A program made the translations under genes and the position numbers. This document shows, in pieces, positions 9,978 to 18,667 of a stretch of DNA of 44,426 nucleotides. The notes below the pieces were generated by a model. That model did no database searches and was not told the origin of the DNA. It saw only the letters and a list, made by a program, of their open reading frames with translations. This stretch comes from Plantactinospora alkalitolerans. GTDB taxonomy: Bacteria > Actinomycetota > Actinomycetes > Mycobacteriales > Micromonosporaceae. The stretch's first letter is position 1. Each line of letters begins with the position of its first letter. Location: positions 1 through 44,426 of the forward strand of contig NZ_JADPUN010000216.1 in the NCBI RefSeq assembly GCF_015690345.1. Direction: 5' to 3'.

Positions 9978-10370
9978 TTAGAGCGGTGACACCACCATCT
10001 CGACGTGTTGCGCTTCCGCTGCTTTGTCCACGTTGAACTGCAGCAACCAGCGACCCGGCTGAAGCGCGACTTCGTCGCTCTCGTCGGCATCACCGATATA
10101 GAGCCGTCCCGAGGGAACCTCGAAGGCGACCTCATACGGCAAACCGTCAACCCGCCCGGACGTCACCCGGACATCAAGGGTGACGTCACCCCCCTCGTCG
10201 ACCGTGCCGGCATGAACGACCAGAACAGCGACATGGGAAGCCGTTGAGAGCACTGGGCCCTCGCTGTTGTGGAAATCGATATCAACGTCGGCCTCGCAAT
10301 CGGCGTCGCTGATGTAGATGGCACCCCAGTAGTACGGACGGACCCGAAGTACGTGTTGATCTTCTGCCAT
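9978..10370 (-). CDS. Hypothetical beta-rich protein
   Basis: A 130-residue acidic protein, beginning MAEDQHVLRVRPYYWGAIYI, with alternating hydrophobic strands (HVAVLVVHAG, DVTLDVRVTSG, YEVAFEVPSGRLYIGD, GRWLLQFNVD). It looks like a small beta-sandwich, similar in feel to stand-alone immunity proteins of actinomycete toxin loci. I do not recognise a specific family. An upstream extension of the frame to 10565 is Arg-rich and out of character, so ATG at 10370 is preferred. The next feature, on the opposite strand, is an SMI1/KNR4 pseudogene. Confidence 0.65.
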   Translation of the reverse strand: MAEDQHVLRVRPYYWGAIYISDADCEADVDIDFHNSEGPVLSTASHVAVLVVHAGTVDEGGDVTLDVRVTSGRVDGLPYEVAFEVPSGRLYIGDADESDEVALQPGRWLLQFNVDKAAEAQHVEMVVSPL

Positions 10371-10655
10371 GACGCCGGACCTTACCCCTTCCCAGGATCC
10401 CGACCCCGCCGGAACGAAGTGCCGACGACATCGCCTCCACGGACGAATAACGTCCGCTTCTCTACGGCTGCGGATGTCGACCGACGCGGAAGGCTGCTCA
10501 CGAGGCGTGACGGCTCCGGCTGGTCGTGGCGCGCACGGTCGGAGCCAGATGAGTACGTCGAGCATTTGGTCTGCTCACCCGGTGATCCTGGCTTCTCGCC
10601 GTGGTCTCCGGCTCGTCCCATCTGAAGCAGGCGCTGCATGCCTGATAATCGATCG

Positions 10656-11611
10656 ATGTCCTCGATCTACGACGTCACCACGTGGGAACTGCTGGTCCAG
10701 CTGGTGCGAGCTGGCAACGGCGCCGACGGCCCGGCGAGCGGCCACGTCAGCCCGGGCGGGTGGAGCGTTCCGGGGCCCCACCGTGACTGGAGGCCGAGCG
10801 CGCGGCTGTCGAGCGCGTGCTCGGTGCCCTGACCGAGGACGGCCGGGAGGACATCTCCTTCGTGCTGGACGGGTCTGCGCTGTACCTGATCGAGACCAGT
10901 CCTGCCGTGGACGGCCTCGGGGTCATCGCGGGGTCGCTCCTGTTGGTCGAGGGCGCGGTCGCGGAGCCTTGGCGTCGCCTGCCGTCGCCGACACCCTGGG
11001 CTGCGGCGTCCCCGTCGGCCGATCCGGCACTGCTGGAGCGGCACCTCCGCGAGCGGCTGCCGACGGTCCGGGGGTGCCACCGAGGCGGAGATCGCCGCAG
11101 CCGACGCGACTCGGCGTCGCTCTGCCCGAGGAACTCAAGGTGCTCTACCGCGTGGTCCGGGCTGGCCGGGAGGATCCCCTCGACGGCCTGTTCGAGGCGC
11201 TCGGCTTCGAGTTGCTGGGGCCGGACAGCGTCTTCGTCGCCGACGCCGCGTCCCGGCCGTGCCCGTGGGAGTTCGCGGCCATGGAAGCTGTGATCACCCG
11301 GCCGGGCGCCCTGGTGCAGGGCGTGGTCGGCTCACCCGGCTGGATCGCGTTCGCCGGCAACGGTGGTGGCGACCAGTACGCCATCGACCTCACCCCGGGC
11401 CCGCGCGGCTACCGGGTTGGAATACCTGGAACTCGACCTGGACGATTGGCGGGTGCTCCTGGACGCCGACGCCGTTCCGAGGGGTCTGTCCGCCGCCGGG
11501 GTCCGGGCGAGGAATCGGGACCTGCTCGCGGTCGCGGATCTGTCGAACGAGTTGCTGGCCCGGTGGAACCGTCCGCTGATCACCCGGACCACTCTCAGCG
11601 TCCGGTCGTGA
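10656..11611 (+). pseudogene. SMI1/KNR4 (SUKH) family pseudogene with several frameshifts
   Basis: Coding signal jumps between frames. It starts in frame 3 (MSSIYDVTTWELLVQLVRAGN, ATG at 10656), moves to frame 2 by about 10817 (LGALTEDGREDISFVLDGSALYLIE), then to frame 1 from about 11101 (LGVALPEELKVLYRVVRAGRE, then GSPGWIAFAGNGGGDQYAIDLTPG), and ends in frame 2 (LEYLELDLDDWRVLLDADAVPR). The frame-1 part carries the SUKH signatures PEELKxLYR and the aromatic/GGG-D..DLTPG region. SUKH proteins are widespread immunity proteins against nuclease and other toxins. At least three indels are needed, and an internal segment also seems missing between 11400 and 11430, so the gene is dead. A near-consensus GATAAT -10 6 bases before the ATG survives. 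Confidence 0.82.
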
Positions 11612-11765
11612 GTCCGGTCGTGTTCGACGGCAGGAGGTCGGGGTGCGTGCTACTACCGGGTCCCTTACCCGGATCACTTCAGAGCAGAAGAGTGCACCGA
11701 CTCGCCAGGAGCGAGCAGCGGGAGCGCTGTTCGGGCGCGGTTGGTGCTGCGGGCAGAATGATGGC

Positions 11766-12644
11766 GTGCCAGTCATCACCGCCGTTCTCGGCGACATCAC
11801 GACCGAGGTCGTTGACGCCGTGGTCAACGCGGCCAACGAGGCTATGCGCGGAGGCGGTGGTGTGGATGGCGCGATCCATCGCAGCGGAGGCCCAGCAGTC
11901 CTGCATGACTGCATCGTCCGGTTTCCGAACGGCCTCGCTACTGGCGATGCGGGATGGACGACGGCGGGCGACCTGCCCGCCCGGTGGGTCATCCACACGA
12001 TCGGCCCGAACTACCATGCGGGGCAGCGTGACCGCTCCCTGCTGGTGTCGTGTTACCGGCGCGCGCTGGAGGTCGCCGATGAGATCGGCGCGCGTAGCGT
12101 CGCATTCCCGCTTATCAGTACGGGCGTCTTCGGTTGGCCAGGCGCCGATGCCATCGCGGCGGCGATCGAGACCCTCGCGGCTGCCAGGACCCGGGTCGAC
12201 GAGGTGCGGCTCGTCGCGGTCGAGGAAGCCGTGCACAAGCAGATCCGTGCGGCGCTGTGGCTTCGGTGCCCGCCGCCTGTCGGCCCAGGTACGGTCGGGT
12301 CCTTGTTCGAGCGTGAGCCGATCCAGTTCGGGCTGCGCGGCGATTCCTACCTGTGGCGAGAGCTTCGGGCGCGATTCGCCCGCACACCGTTGCCGGACCA
12401 CTGGCTCACCCTGCGGACGCTCCTCACGGACGCCATCGAGCAGGTCGTTGGTGAACCCCTCGCCAGCCGCGAGTCCACCCCGTGGCACGACAACAGCGCA
12501 GCGATACATGTCCCGGAGTTCGACCCTGGCCACGGCATGTCTGCCGGCGCGGTTCACCTTCCGTGGTGGGCCCACACGGGAGTGCCGATCCTGCTCGACC
12601 GCCACGCGGCGCAACGTGAACCCGACGCGCTCCGAGAGAATTGA
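11766..12644 (+). CDS. Macrodomain protein fused to a C-terminal accessory domain
   Basis: A 292-residue protein. Residues 1-165 are an ADP-ribose-binding macrodomain of the O-acetyl-ADP-ribose deacetylase type: VLGDITTEVVDAVVNAAN at the start, GGGGVDGAI, and PLISTGVFGWP for the phosphate loop. These proteins remove acetyl-ADP-ribose or ADP-ribose modifications. After a short linker, residues about 180-292 form a second domain (FGLRGDSYLWRELR, then GMSAGAVHLPWWAHTGVPILLDR) that I associate with small actinobacterial proteins of unknown function. Start GTG 11766 follows CAGAAT by 6 bases, so it is probably leaderless; the frame is open upstream. It sits between two immunity-type pseudogenes, so it may belong to a defence or toxin locus, which is inference. 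Confidence 0.85.
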   Translation: MPVITAVLGDITTEVVDAVVNAANEAMRGGGGVDGAIHRSGGPAVLHDCIVRFPNGLATGDAGWTTAGDLPARWVIHTIGPNYHAGQRDRSLLVSCYRRALEVADEIGARSVAFPLISTGVFGWPGADAIAAAIETLAAARTRVDEVRLVAVEEAVHKQIRAALWLRCPPPVGPGTVGSLFEREPIQFGLRGDSYLWRELRARFARTPLPDHWLTLRTLLTDAIEQVVGEPLASRESTPWHDNSAAIHVPEFDPGHGMSAGAVHLPWWAHTGVPILLDRHAAQREPDALREN

Positions 12645-12649
12645 TCTCC

Positions 12650-12960
12650 GTGCTCGCCGAGATCGCGTCGAACGGCCGCGAAGCCACGTTCGGCCCAGAT
12701 GTTTCGGGGCATCAGCGACGGTCGGTACTTCGCGTGCGCTGACGTATACGATGTGGTGCTCGTCGTGAAGCTGCCGCCCGCCGAGCACCAGGTTGGACAG
12801 CGGATACTCGCCGGCGTCCGGGTCGAGCTCGCCATCGGTCAAGCAACGATAAATGGCGTCCCAGGCCGCGCCGGTATCGACCTTCGACCGGCCATCGCTC
12901 CACGACTTCTCAGTCTCCTCGAGGAGTTCGCCCACTGTTCGAACCCTGGTGGGGCATGGG
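12650..12960 (-). pseudogene. DUF1877-like remnant, frameshifted
   Basis: On the minus strand one frame reads TGAAWDAIYRCLTDGELDPD and then YPLSNLVLGGRQLHDEHHI, the core of DUF1877-family proteins (YfbM-like). After WLRGR, near 12685, the sensible reading jumps one frame to FDAISASTEINSL, which looks like the family's next segment, so there is an indel. The N-terminus is not recognisable and there is no proper start. The remnant is convergent with the macrodomain gene. Function is lost; the exact limits are approximate. Confidence 0.6.
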
Positions 12961-13188
12961 AGACCAGTGCCCCCACGCACCTTCGAGTCGCCCGTGCCAG
13001 TCCGGCGTACGACTCCGTGTGCTGCAAAACCCGGCTCTGCCACCGGTCCTGACCGAGTATCGCGCCAGCCTGGCCGCCCGTGCAGTCGGGTTTCCGAGCG
13101 GACCCCAGGTCCGATGTCAGCGGTGGATGAGCAAGTCCGGACGAAGTATCTGGCGCTGTTCATACGCTTACAGTGGCAAGATCGTCGC

Positions 13189-13680
13189 GTGGGTATCGAC
13201 GATGAGCTCGCCTGCTTCGACTGGTCTCGGATCCAGACGTACCTGGGCTACGCCGAGATGGTGCCCCATGCCGTACGCGGGCTCGTAGCGGCTCCGGACC
13301 GGAAGGAAGCGGTCCGGCTCGGCGAGTGGATCGAGCATATTCTCCTGTCCGTGGCCGGCCCCTGCGAGGGCTGTACGCCAGTTGCCACCGTCCTGGTCGC
13401 GACGCTGCCCGAGATGACGCCGGCCGGTCGCAGCGTGGCCCTTGACCTCCTGTCGCTCATCGCTGCCGCCGAGATCACCGGACCAGTGCACGAACAGATC
13501 GGCGCGGTCGACGTCGACGAGATCCGGCAGGCGGTAGCGGGCGGCTTCCAGCACTACGTCGCGGTGCTCCGGGCGGAATCGTCCTCGGAAGCCGATCTCT
13601 ACTCCTGTATCGATCTCATGGACATCCTGGCGTTCGACAACCCCCGCCTGACGGCAATCGCCACCGCAGCGCTCAAGGCG
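13189..13680 (+). pseudogene. Helical-repeat hypothetical gene, 3' end replaced by foreign sequence
   Basis: GTG at 13189 follows CAAGAT by 6 bases, a typical leaderless start. The protein begins VGIDDELACFDWSRIQTYLGYA and continues as paired amphipathic helices ([39 protein letters not shown]), resembling the HEAT-like hypothetical proteins common in actinomycetes. At about 13680 the sequence switches within a few bases to the tail of a histidine kinase in another frame. The original frame stays open, but what follows there is out-of-frame kinase and intergenic sequence, so the natural C-terminus is lost. The product may still be made as a chimera. Confidence 0.55.
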
Positions 13681-13681
13681 G

Positions 13682-13855
13682 TTCTGGCGGGCCGACCAGT
13701 CGCGCAGCCGGGCCACCGGCGGCAGCGGCCTGGGGCTGGCGATCGCCCGCCAACTGGTCCAGGCACACGGCGGCACGCTCGAGGTGCAGAGCGAGCCCGA
13801 CCGCGGCACGCTCTTCACCATTCGCCTGCCGGGTCTTCACGCAACGCCTCCGTGA
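13682..13855 (+). pseudogene. Severed C-terminal tail of a sensor histidine kinase
   Basis: In frame 2 from 13682 the translation begins [20 protein letters not shown] and goes on to [17 protein letters not shown] and FTIRLPG, ending at TGA 13853-13855. This is the F-box/G2-box end of the HATPase_c domain of a two-component histidine kinase, about 57 residues. The rest of the kinase and its response regulator are absent; upstream is unrelated helical-repeat sequence. This is a recombination scar, with no start of its own. Confidence 0.8.
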
Positions 13856-14022
13856 ATACTAATCGGACAGGATCAACCAACCCGTCCAGCAGGCACAACC
13901 CGTCTCGGTTTCTTGACAACTATCGGTCCGCCGGTGTCCAGTCCTCGATAGGTATGGGATGCCTCCCACGTGTAGAAAAGTGGTCTTCAACCTCGCTGCC
14001 GCGGACAAGCCGGGAGATTCCG

Positions 14023-14415
14023 ATGAAGGCTGAGCACGTCTCGTCACCGGACTCGAGGTCTCGCCCAGCACTCTGGGCGTTCGCCTGGTGGGCCGTCGTG
14101 GGAGCCCTCCTCGGCCTCGGGTTCGCGTCGATTCTCACGATCGGACCTGTACTACTGTTTTTGAGTGGTGTGCTCGCTGTGGCGGGAATACTGCTCAGGG
14201 CTCTGCGGAACCAGTCGGCTGCTGCGGTTCCGGGTGGTCTCAGCGTGGCGGCGTTCTATCTGGCCTGGTTGAACCGTGGGGGGCCTGGGCGGGTGTGCGA
14301 GACCACGGACACGGACACGTCATGCATAGAGGCGTGGAGTCCATGGCCGTTCCTGGTAGTCGCGTCACTTCTCATCGCCGCCACGGTCTTCCTGGTCCGC
14401 CTCGCAAAGCGCTGA
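14023..14415 (+). CDS. Small four-helix membrane protein, unknown function
   Basis: A 130-residue protein with four predicted membrane segments: about 18-38 (ALWAFAWWAVVGALLGLGFA), 42-60, 68-83 and 108-125. One external loop contains two Cys (RVCETTDTDTSCIEAWSPWP), which could form a disulphide. ATG at 14023 has GGGAGA about 5 bases upstream. I recognise no family. The same reading frame is open far upstream across the scar, but the ribosome binding site and hydrophobic start make 14023 the sensible start. Confidence 0.65.
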   Translation: MKAEHVSSPDSRSRPALWAFAWWAVVGALLGLGFASILTIGPVLLFLSGVLAVAGILLRALRNQSAAAVPGGLSVAAFYLAWLNRGGPGRVCETTDTDTSCIEAWSPWPFLVVASLLIAATVFLVRLAKR

Positions 14416-14637
14416 TCTCCTGCCTGGACGGGGTCACGTCCGCTTGGTGGTGTAGGAGTCGACCTTCTGGTGCGACGCCGGGCCAAGCTGGTGGCCTGGC
14501 GCCCGCGTCCGACGTCGCCGACCGGCGGACCGGGATCTTCGAGGACCATCACCCGCGTCGGTCCGGAAGACGAGCCTCGGGAGGTGGCCCGCTCGATGCG
14601 GCAGAACGGCACCCGTAGCCGTCGGGATCGTGCGGCC

Positions 14638-15411
14638 TCACAGCCGGGATCTCAGCACAGCGACCTCGGGGAACTCGTCCGGGGAGCCGTAGCCGTGCTC
14701 GGCCAGCCAGCGAACGTTGGTCAGGCATCGCAACGACCACCATGCGTGGATGAGGTCGCGGTCGACGTCGGTGCCGTAGCCGGCGACGACGTCGCCAAGG
14801 TGCTCCTTGTGGCCGAGCGTGAGGGTGGCGAGGTCGAAGAGCGCGTCGCCCTGGGACGCCTCGGACCAGTCGACGACGCCGGTGACCTCGTCACCGGCGA
14901 CGAAGACGTGGTCGACCTGCAGGTCGCCGTGGATGAACACCGGTGTCCACGGCCGGAGCGCGGTCTCGGCGAGCCGACGGTTGCGTGTGACCACGTCAGC
15001 GGGAAGGACGTCGTTGGCGACGAGCCACTCGCACTCGTCGGCGAGGCGTGATGCGAGCTCGTCGAGGCTCGGACCGGGCGATGGTGGCAGCGGCGCGTCG
15101 TGCAGCGTCCGGGTGGCGGCACCCGCCGCGGCCCACGCCGCGGGCGACGCGGTCGATGGCTCGCCGAGGTGGCCGAGTGCCGTGCCGGGGAGGGCGGCGA
15201 GCGCGAGCACGGGCGGATTGCGCCACACGATCTCCGGAGTCGGGATCGGCGCCATAGCCATCGCCTCGACCTCGACGTCGGCGCGGGTCTGATCAGCGTC
15301 GATCTTCAGGAACACGTCACCGACGCGCAGGGTCGCGCGCTCGTTGTGGGCGACCACGACCTCGACCTCTTCCACGTCGCCCATTGTCGCGGGGATGATC
15401 ACCGATGGCAC
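14638..15411 (-). CDS. Aminoglycoside phosphotransferase (APH)-fold protein
   Basis: A 257-residue kinase-like protein. It has an N-lobe with VFLKIDADQTRADVEVEAMA (Lys in the ATP-binding strand), the catalytic loop FIHGDLQVDHVF (HGD at 161-163, catalytic Asp163) and the metal-binding segment GVVDWSEA (Asp181). These are hallmarks of the APH/choline-kinase fold; the real substrate may be an antibiotic, sugar or other small alcohol. Start GTG 15411 gives MPSVIIPATMGDVEEVEV; ATG 15384 is a possible alternative. Two copies of GGCGTACGGCTGCGC-like sequence lie immediately upstream (15423-15458). Confidence 0.85.
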   Translation of the reverse strand: MPSVIIPATMGDVEEVEVVVAHNERATLRVGDVFLKIDADQTRADVEVEAMAMAPIPTPEIVWRNPPVLALAALPGTALGHLGEPSTASPAAWAAAGAATRTLHDAPLPPSPGPSLDELASRLADECEWLVANDVLPADVVTRNRRLAETALRPWTPVFIHGDLQVDHVFVAGDEVTGVVDWSEASQGDALFDLATLTLGHKEHLGDVVAGYGTDVDRDLIHAWWSLRCLTNVRWLAEHGYGSPDEFPEVAVLRSRL

Positions 15412-15596
15412 CGGGTTTATCGCGTACGGCTGCGCGGTTGACGGCGTACGGCTGCGCAGCGGCCTCGTGCACGCCACCGGCCAGCTGGCGGGTCGAGTAC
15501 TGCCTCGGTCCGCTGGTCTTGATCGGTGCGCTGACGTTGAAGTGCGCCAGGTGGGCTGTCCGGCGTTGTACGGGTGGTGTCTGGCAGGATCGCGGC

Positions 15597-16349
15597 ATGG
15601 CATCACCACCGGGCTGGCTCAGCCGTTACGAGCGGGGGCAACGGGAGCTGGTCTGGCAGGAGTTGCGCCAGCTTGGCGGCGTGGTTCTGGAGCCCGAACA
15701 GGCGCAGGAGGCGCAGTTGGTCTGCGACGAGATGGCGCGCCGTGCCCGCCAGAACATCGAGGCGATCGTCGACCAGTTGTCCGATGACGGCTACCGATTC
15801 CACACCAACGACGATGACCAGACGCCCGTACGACCGCATACCCCGCCGACCGCGAACGCGGAGGCCTACGTCGATTGGCTGGGTCAACGGTTCGGCGCCG
15901 TCCCCATGACCCTGTCTTCCTGGGTGCGCATCGTCGGGGACGTCTGGTTGGTGGGCACTCATCCGGCGTGGGCCAGTTCGGCGAGCGCCGACCCGCTGGT
16001 GATCGAGCTGGAAGGAACCCGCTGTCCCGCCGGGGAGTTTCCTCGTGAATACATCGAGGACGAGTGGGCCGACTGGAACGAGCGGCAGGCCGACGACCCC
16101 GACAACGGCCTGTTCGTGCTCCCCGCCGCGCCCGACCGCTTCCACAAGGAGAACGTCAGCGGCGGTGAACCGTACGGGTTCGTCCTTCCGGACGGGTGTG
16201 TCGACGGGCTGTTCAGATGGGAGACGACCGTGCCGTTCGTCTCCTACCTGAACTGGGTCTTCAGCGAGGGCGGTTTTCCCTGGCCGTCCGGCGACGATGA
16301 CCAGTGGCAGGTGAGACACCGACTCGTCCGGGACCTGCTGCCGCTGTAG
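15597..16349 (+). CDS. Conserved actinobacterial hypothetical protein
   Basis: A 250-residue soluble protein starting MASPPGWLSRYERGQRELVW. It has an N-terminal helical part (LVCDEMARRARQNIEAIVDQL) and a mixed alpha/beta remainder with WVRIVGDVWLVGTHPAW, PLVIELEG and PYGFVLPDGCVDGLF. The layout recalls the SMI1/KNR4-like fold, but I cannot show it. Proteins of this general look are common and unnamed in actinomycetes. ATG 15597 has CAGGAT ending 6 bases before it, the local leaderless pattern; the upstream frame is Cys/Arg-rich and not coding-like. A strong bidirectional terminator follows. Confidence 0.75.
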   Translation: MASPPGWLSRYERGQRELVWQELRQLGGVVLEPEQAQEAQLVCDEMARRARQNIEAIVDQLSDDGYRFHTNDDDQTPVRPHTPPTANAEAYVDWLGQRFGAVPMTLSSWVRIVGDVWLVGTHPAWASSASADPLVIELEGTRCPAGEFPREYIEDEWADWNERQADDPDNGLFVLPAAPDRFHKENVSGGEPYGFVLPDGCVDGLFRWETTVPFVSYLNWVFSEGGFPWPSGDDDQWQVRHRLVRDLLPL

Positions 16350-16420
16350 CCCTTCACGGGGGCCCCAGCGCATCTGCCCGACCCGGCAGCCGCCCCGGTC
16401 CAGCAGGGGGACAGGTGCCG

Positions 16421-16448
16421 TTCCGGGGCGCCCGTCGGCGCCCCGGAA
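16421..16448. terminator. Bidirectional hairpin terminator
   Basis: TTCCGGGGCGCC at 16421-16432 and its exact complement at 16437-16448 form a perfect 12-bp stem with loop CGTC. It lies between the convergent genes ending at 16349 (+) and 16460 (-), so it can end both transcripts. The stem is flanked by AA/TT rather than a long T-run, as is usual in actinomycetes. Confidence 0.8.
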
Positions 16449-16459
16449 ATGTTGCCTCG

Positions 16460-18667
16460 TCAGGCACCGTCGGGCCGGAACAGCCGCGGCGCGAAGTCGA
16501 TGAGATTCTTCTGCCACGCGTCCCAGCCGTGCGGGCCTGCCGTCACGCCGGCGAATTCGTACCGGATTCCGAGGGTGTCGAAGGTCGCCATCGTCGACAA
16601 CACGATGGGGTAGACGAAGTCCGTCACGTTGCCGCTGTACATCCGCAGCAGTTTCGTGCCGTTGTTGACCGCCGCGACGTCGAAGCCCGTGGAGTTGAAC
16701 ACCCCCGCGGAGAACGTGCCGATGTACGCGAACTCACCGGGGTGCGTCCTGAGGATGTCGAGGGCCTGGAACCCACCCATCGACAGGCCGGCGAGTGCCT
16801 GCCGCGCCGGGTCGTGCGAGATGTGGTACGCCGCCCGGGCCGCTGGGACGATGTTGTCCAGCAACTCCTTTCCGAAGTCCGGCACGTTGCCGTTGCCCAT
16901 CACCACCACCATCGGCACAAGCTTCCCGTCGCGGAAGCCGTTGTCGAGGATCTGCTTGGCGCGGCCCATCTCCACCCAGTCGGTGTAGTTCTGGCCGCCG
17001 CCGTGTTGGAGGTACAGCACCGGATACGGTTCCGCGCGAGCGGGGTCGTAGCCGGGTGGTGTCCACACGTACGCGGTGCGTTCGGCCGCGACCACGGTGC
17101 TGGTGTAGGTCAGGGTCGCGAGCGTGCCGCCCCGACCGGCCGGGACATCGGTCAGCGGACGGGCGGCCCGGCCGGGGGCGAGGAACGTGCTCCAGGTCGG
17201 TTCCGTGGTGATGTGCGTCGGGTTCGCGGTGTCCTTCTTCGACACCAGGTCGACGATGAACTTGTAGTAGTAGAACCAGGGCCCCAGCGGACCCACGGTC
17301 CCCCGCCACCGGTCACCGGTACGGGTGAGCGGAACATTGACCCAGCTTCCGCCCGGCGCCCAGTTGCCCCAGAGGGTCACCCGGCCCGCGCTCGCGAACT
17401 CGCTGCCCGTCTCGACGGTGACGAAGGTGTCTCCGTTGGCGTCCTGGGTGAGCCACGGCGTCGGCGTGGTGCCCGGAGCCGGCGTCGTGAACTCCCGGAT
17501 CAACGGCAGGTGGCCGGCACTCGGACGGTGGTCGCGGACCGGCCGGAACAACCGCGGCAGGAAGTCCGCCAGATTCTCCCGCCAGGCGTTCCAGGTGTGG
17601 CCGTCATCCGGGTTCACCCCGTCGAAGTCGTGCCGGACTCCGGACCGGTCGAGCGTGCGCAGGGTCCGGTGGGTCGGGTTGTACGCGGGGTCGGTCATGT
17701 TCCCGGTGTACAGGCGGAGCAGCCGGGTTCCGGCGTTGACGGCCCGGCCGTCGATCCGGAGGTGTTCGTCGGTCAGCGGGCCGGCGAACGAGCCCACGTA
17801 GGCGAACTCCCCGGGATGGGTGAGGGCGGAGCGCAGCACCTGGGTTCCGCCGGCCGACGCGCCCGCGAGGGCCCGGTGCGCGGGGTCGTCGGCGATGTTG
17901 TACCCGCGCCGTACCGCCCGCGCGATGGCGCGTAGCTCCTGCTGGAGATCGGGGGTGTCGCCGTCGCCCAGCACGACCACCATGGGTTCGATCTGCCGCC
18001 GCACGGCGAGGTTGTCGAGGATCTGCCTGGCGCGTCCGAGGTCGAGCCAGTCGGTACGGCTGCCGTCCGCGCCCTGCTGGAGGTAAAGCACCGGGTACGG
18101 GTGGCGCCGGTGCGCGTCGTAGCCGGGTGGGGTCCACACGGTGGCGGACCGCGTCTGCTGCGGCCCGGCCCGGTAGCTGACGGTGCCGAGGGTACCGCCC
18201 TGACCGGCGGGCACGTCGGCGAGCAGGCTCGCGGAGTCACCCGGGACGAGGAACGTGCTCCAGGTCGGGTCGGAGGTGACCGTGGTGGCGTTGGTCGGGT
18301 CCTTGAGGAGCTTGGTGTCGTCGGCCCGGACCCGGTAGTGGTACAGGCCCGGCCGCAGCGGGCCGATCACCGAGGTCCAGGCGTCCCCGGAACGTCCGAG
18401 GCCCAGGTCCGCGATGGCGAAGGACGGGCCGAAGTCCGCTTCGACGACGACGCTCGACACCGTACCGAGCGCGCTCTCGAGGTCTGCGGCCGGAACCCGG
18501 AACGACGCGAAACCGTCGGACACGGTGAGCCACGGGGTCGCCGCCGCCGCCGGCTGGGCTCCGGTCAGCACGACCGTCGCCCCCAGGACGAGGGTGCCGA
18601 ACACCGCCAGGCAGCGGCGTACACCGGCGCGGCGTGTCCGCCACCACTGCTGGAATGTACCTGCCAT
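16460..18667 (-). CDS. Secreted tandem-duplicated CE1-type esterase
   Basis: A 735-residue secreted protein with a Sec signal (residues about 1-43, ending QPAAAA). It then has two copies of the same unit: an N-terminal beta-sandwich of the type preceding IroE/Fes-like and CE1 esterases (about 45-160 and 403-515), and an alpha/beta-hydrolase esterase D domain (about 160-375 and 515-735). Both hydrolase copies keep a complete-looking triad: Ser271 in GASAGG, Asp326 in NMTDPAY, His357 in DDGHTW; and Ser629 in GLSMGG, Asp683 in NVTDFVY, His713 in GPHGW. Each ends with a PRLFRP motif. CE1 members include feruloyl and acetylxylan esterases, so plant cell wall de-esterification is likely. Start ATG 18667 has AGGAG about 10 bases upstream. 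Two active units in one chain is unusual. Confidence 0.9.
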   Translation of the reverse strand: MAGTFQQWWRTRRAGVRRCLAVFGTLVLGATVVLTGAQPAAAATPWLTVSDGFASFRVPAADLESALGTVSSVVVEADFGPSFAIADLGLGRSGDAWTSVIGPLRPGLYHYRVRADDTKLLKDPTNATTVTSDPTWSTFLVPGDSASLLADVPAGQGGTLGTVSYRAGPQQTRSATVWTPPGYDAHRRHPYPVLYLQQGADGSRTDWLDLGRARQILDNLAVRRQIEPMVVVLGDGDTPDLQQELRAIARAVRRGYNIADDPAHRALAGASAGGTQVLRSALTHPGEFAYVGSFAGPLTDEHLRIDGRAVNAGTRLLRLYTGNMTDPAYNPTHRTLRTLDRSGVRHDFDGVNPDDGHTWNAWRENLADFLPRLFRPVRDHRPSAGHLPLIREFTTPAPGTTPTPWLTQDANGDTFVTVETGSEFASAGRVTLWGNWAPGGSWVNVPLTRTGDRWRGTVGPLGPWFYYYKFIVDLVSKKDTANPTHITTEPTWSTFLAPGRAARPLTDVPAGRGGTLATLTYTSTVVAAERTAYVWTPPGYDPARAEPYPVLYLQHGGGQNYTDWVEMGRAKQILDNGFRDGKLVPMVVVMGNGNVPDFGKELLDNIVPAARAAYHISHDPARQALAGLSMGGFQALDILRTHPGEFAYIGTFSAGVFNSTGFDVAAVNNGTKLLRMYSGNVTDFVYPIVLSTMATFDTLGIRYEFAGVTAGPHGWDAWQKNLIDFAPRLFRPDGA

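Noticed and set aside
15423-15458. Pair of GGCGTACGGCTGCGC-like repeats upstream of the phosphotransferase
   Set aside because: Only two copies in coding-like context, not symmetrical, with no clear regulatory geometry; likely a small duplication.
16304-17935. 543-codon plus-strand frame opposite the tandem esterase
   Set aside because: Antisense shadow that also runs through the perfect terminator hairpin at 16421-16448.
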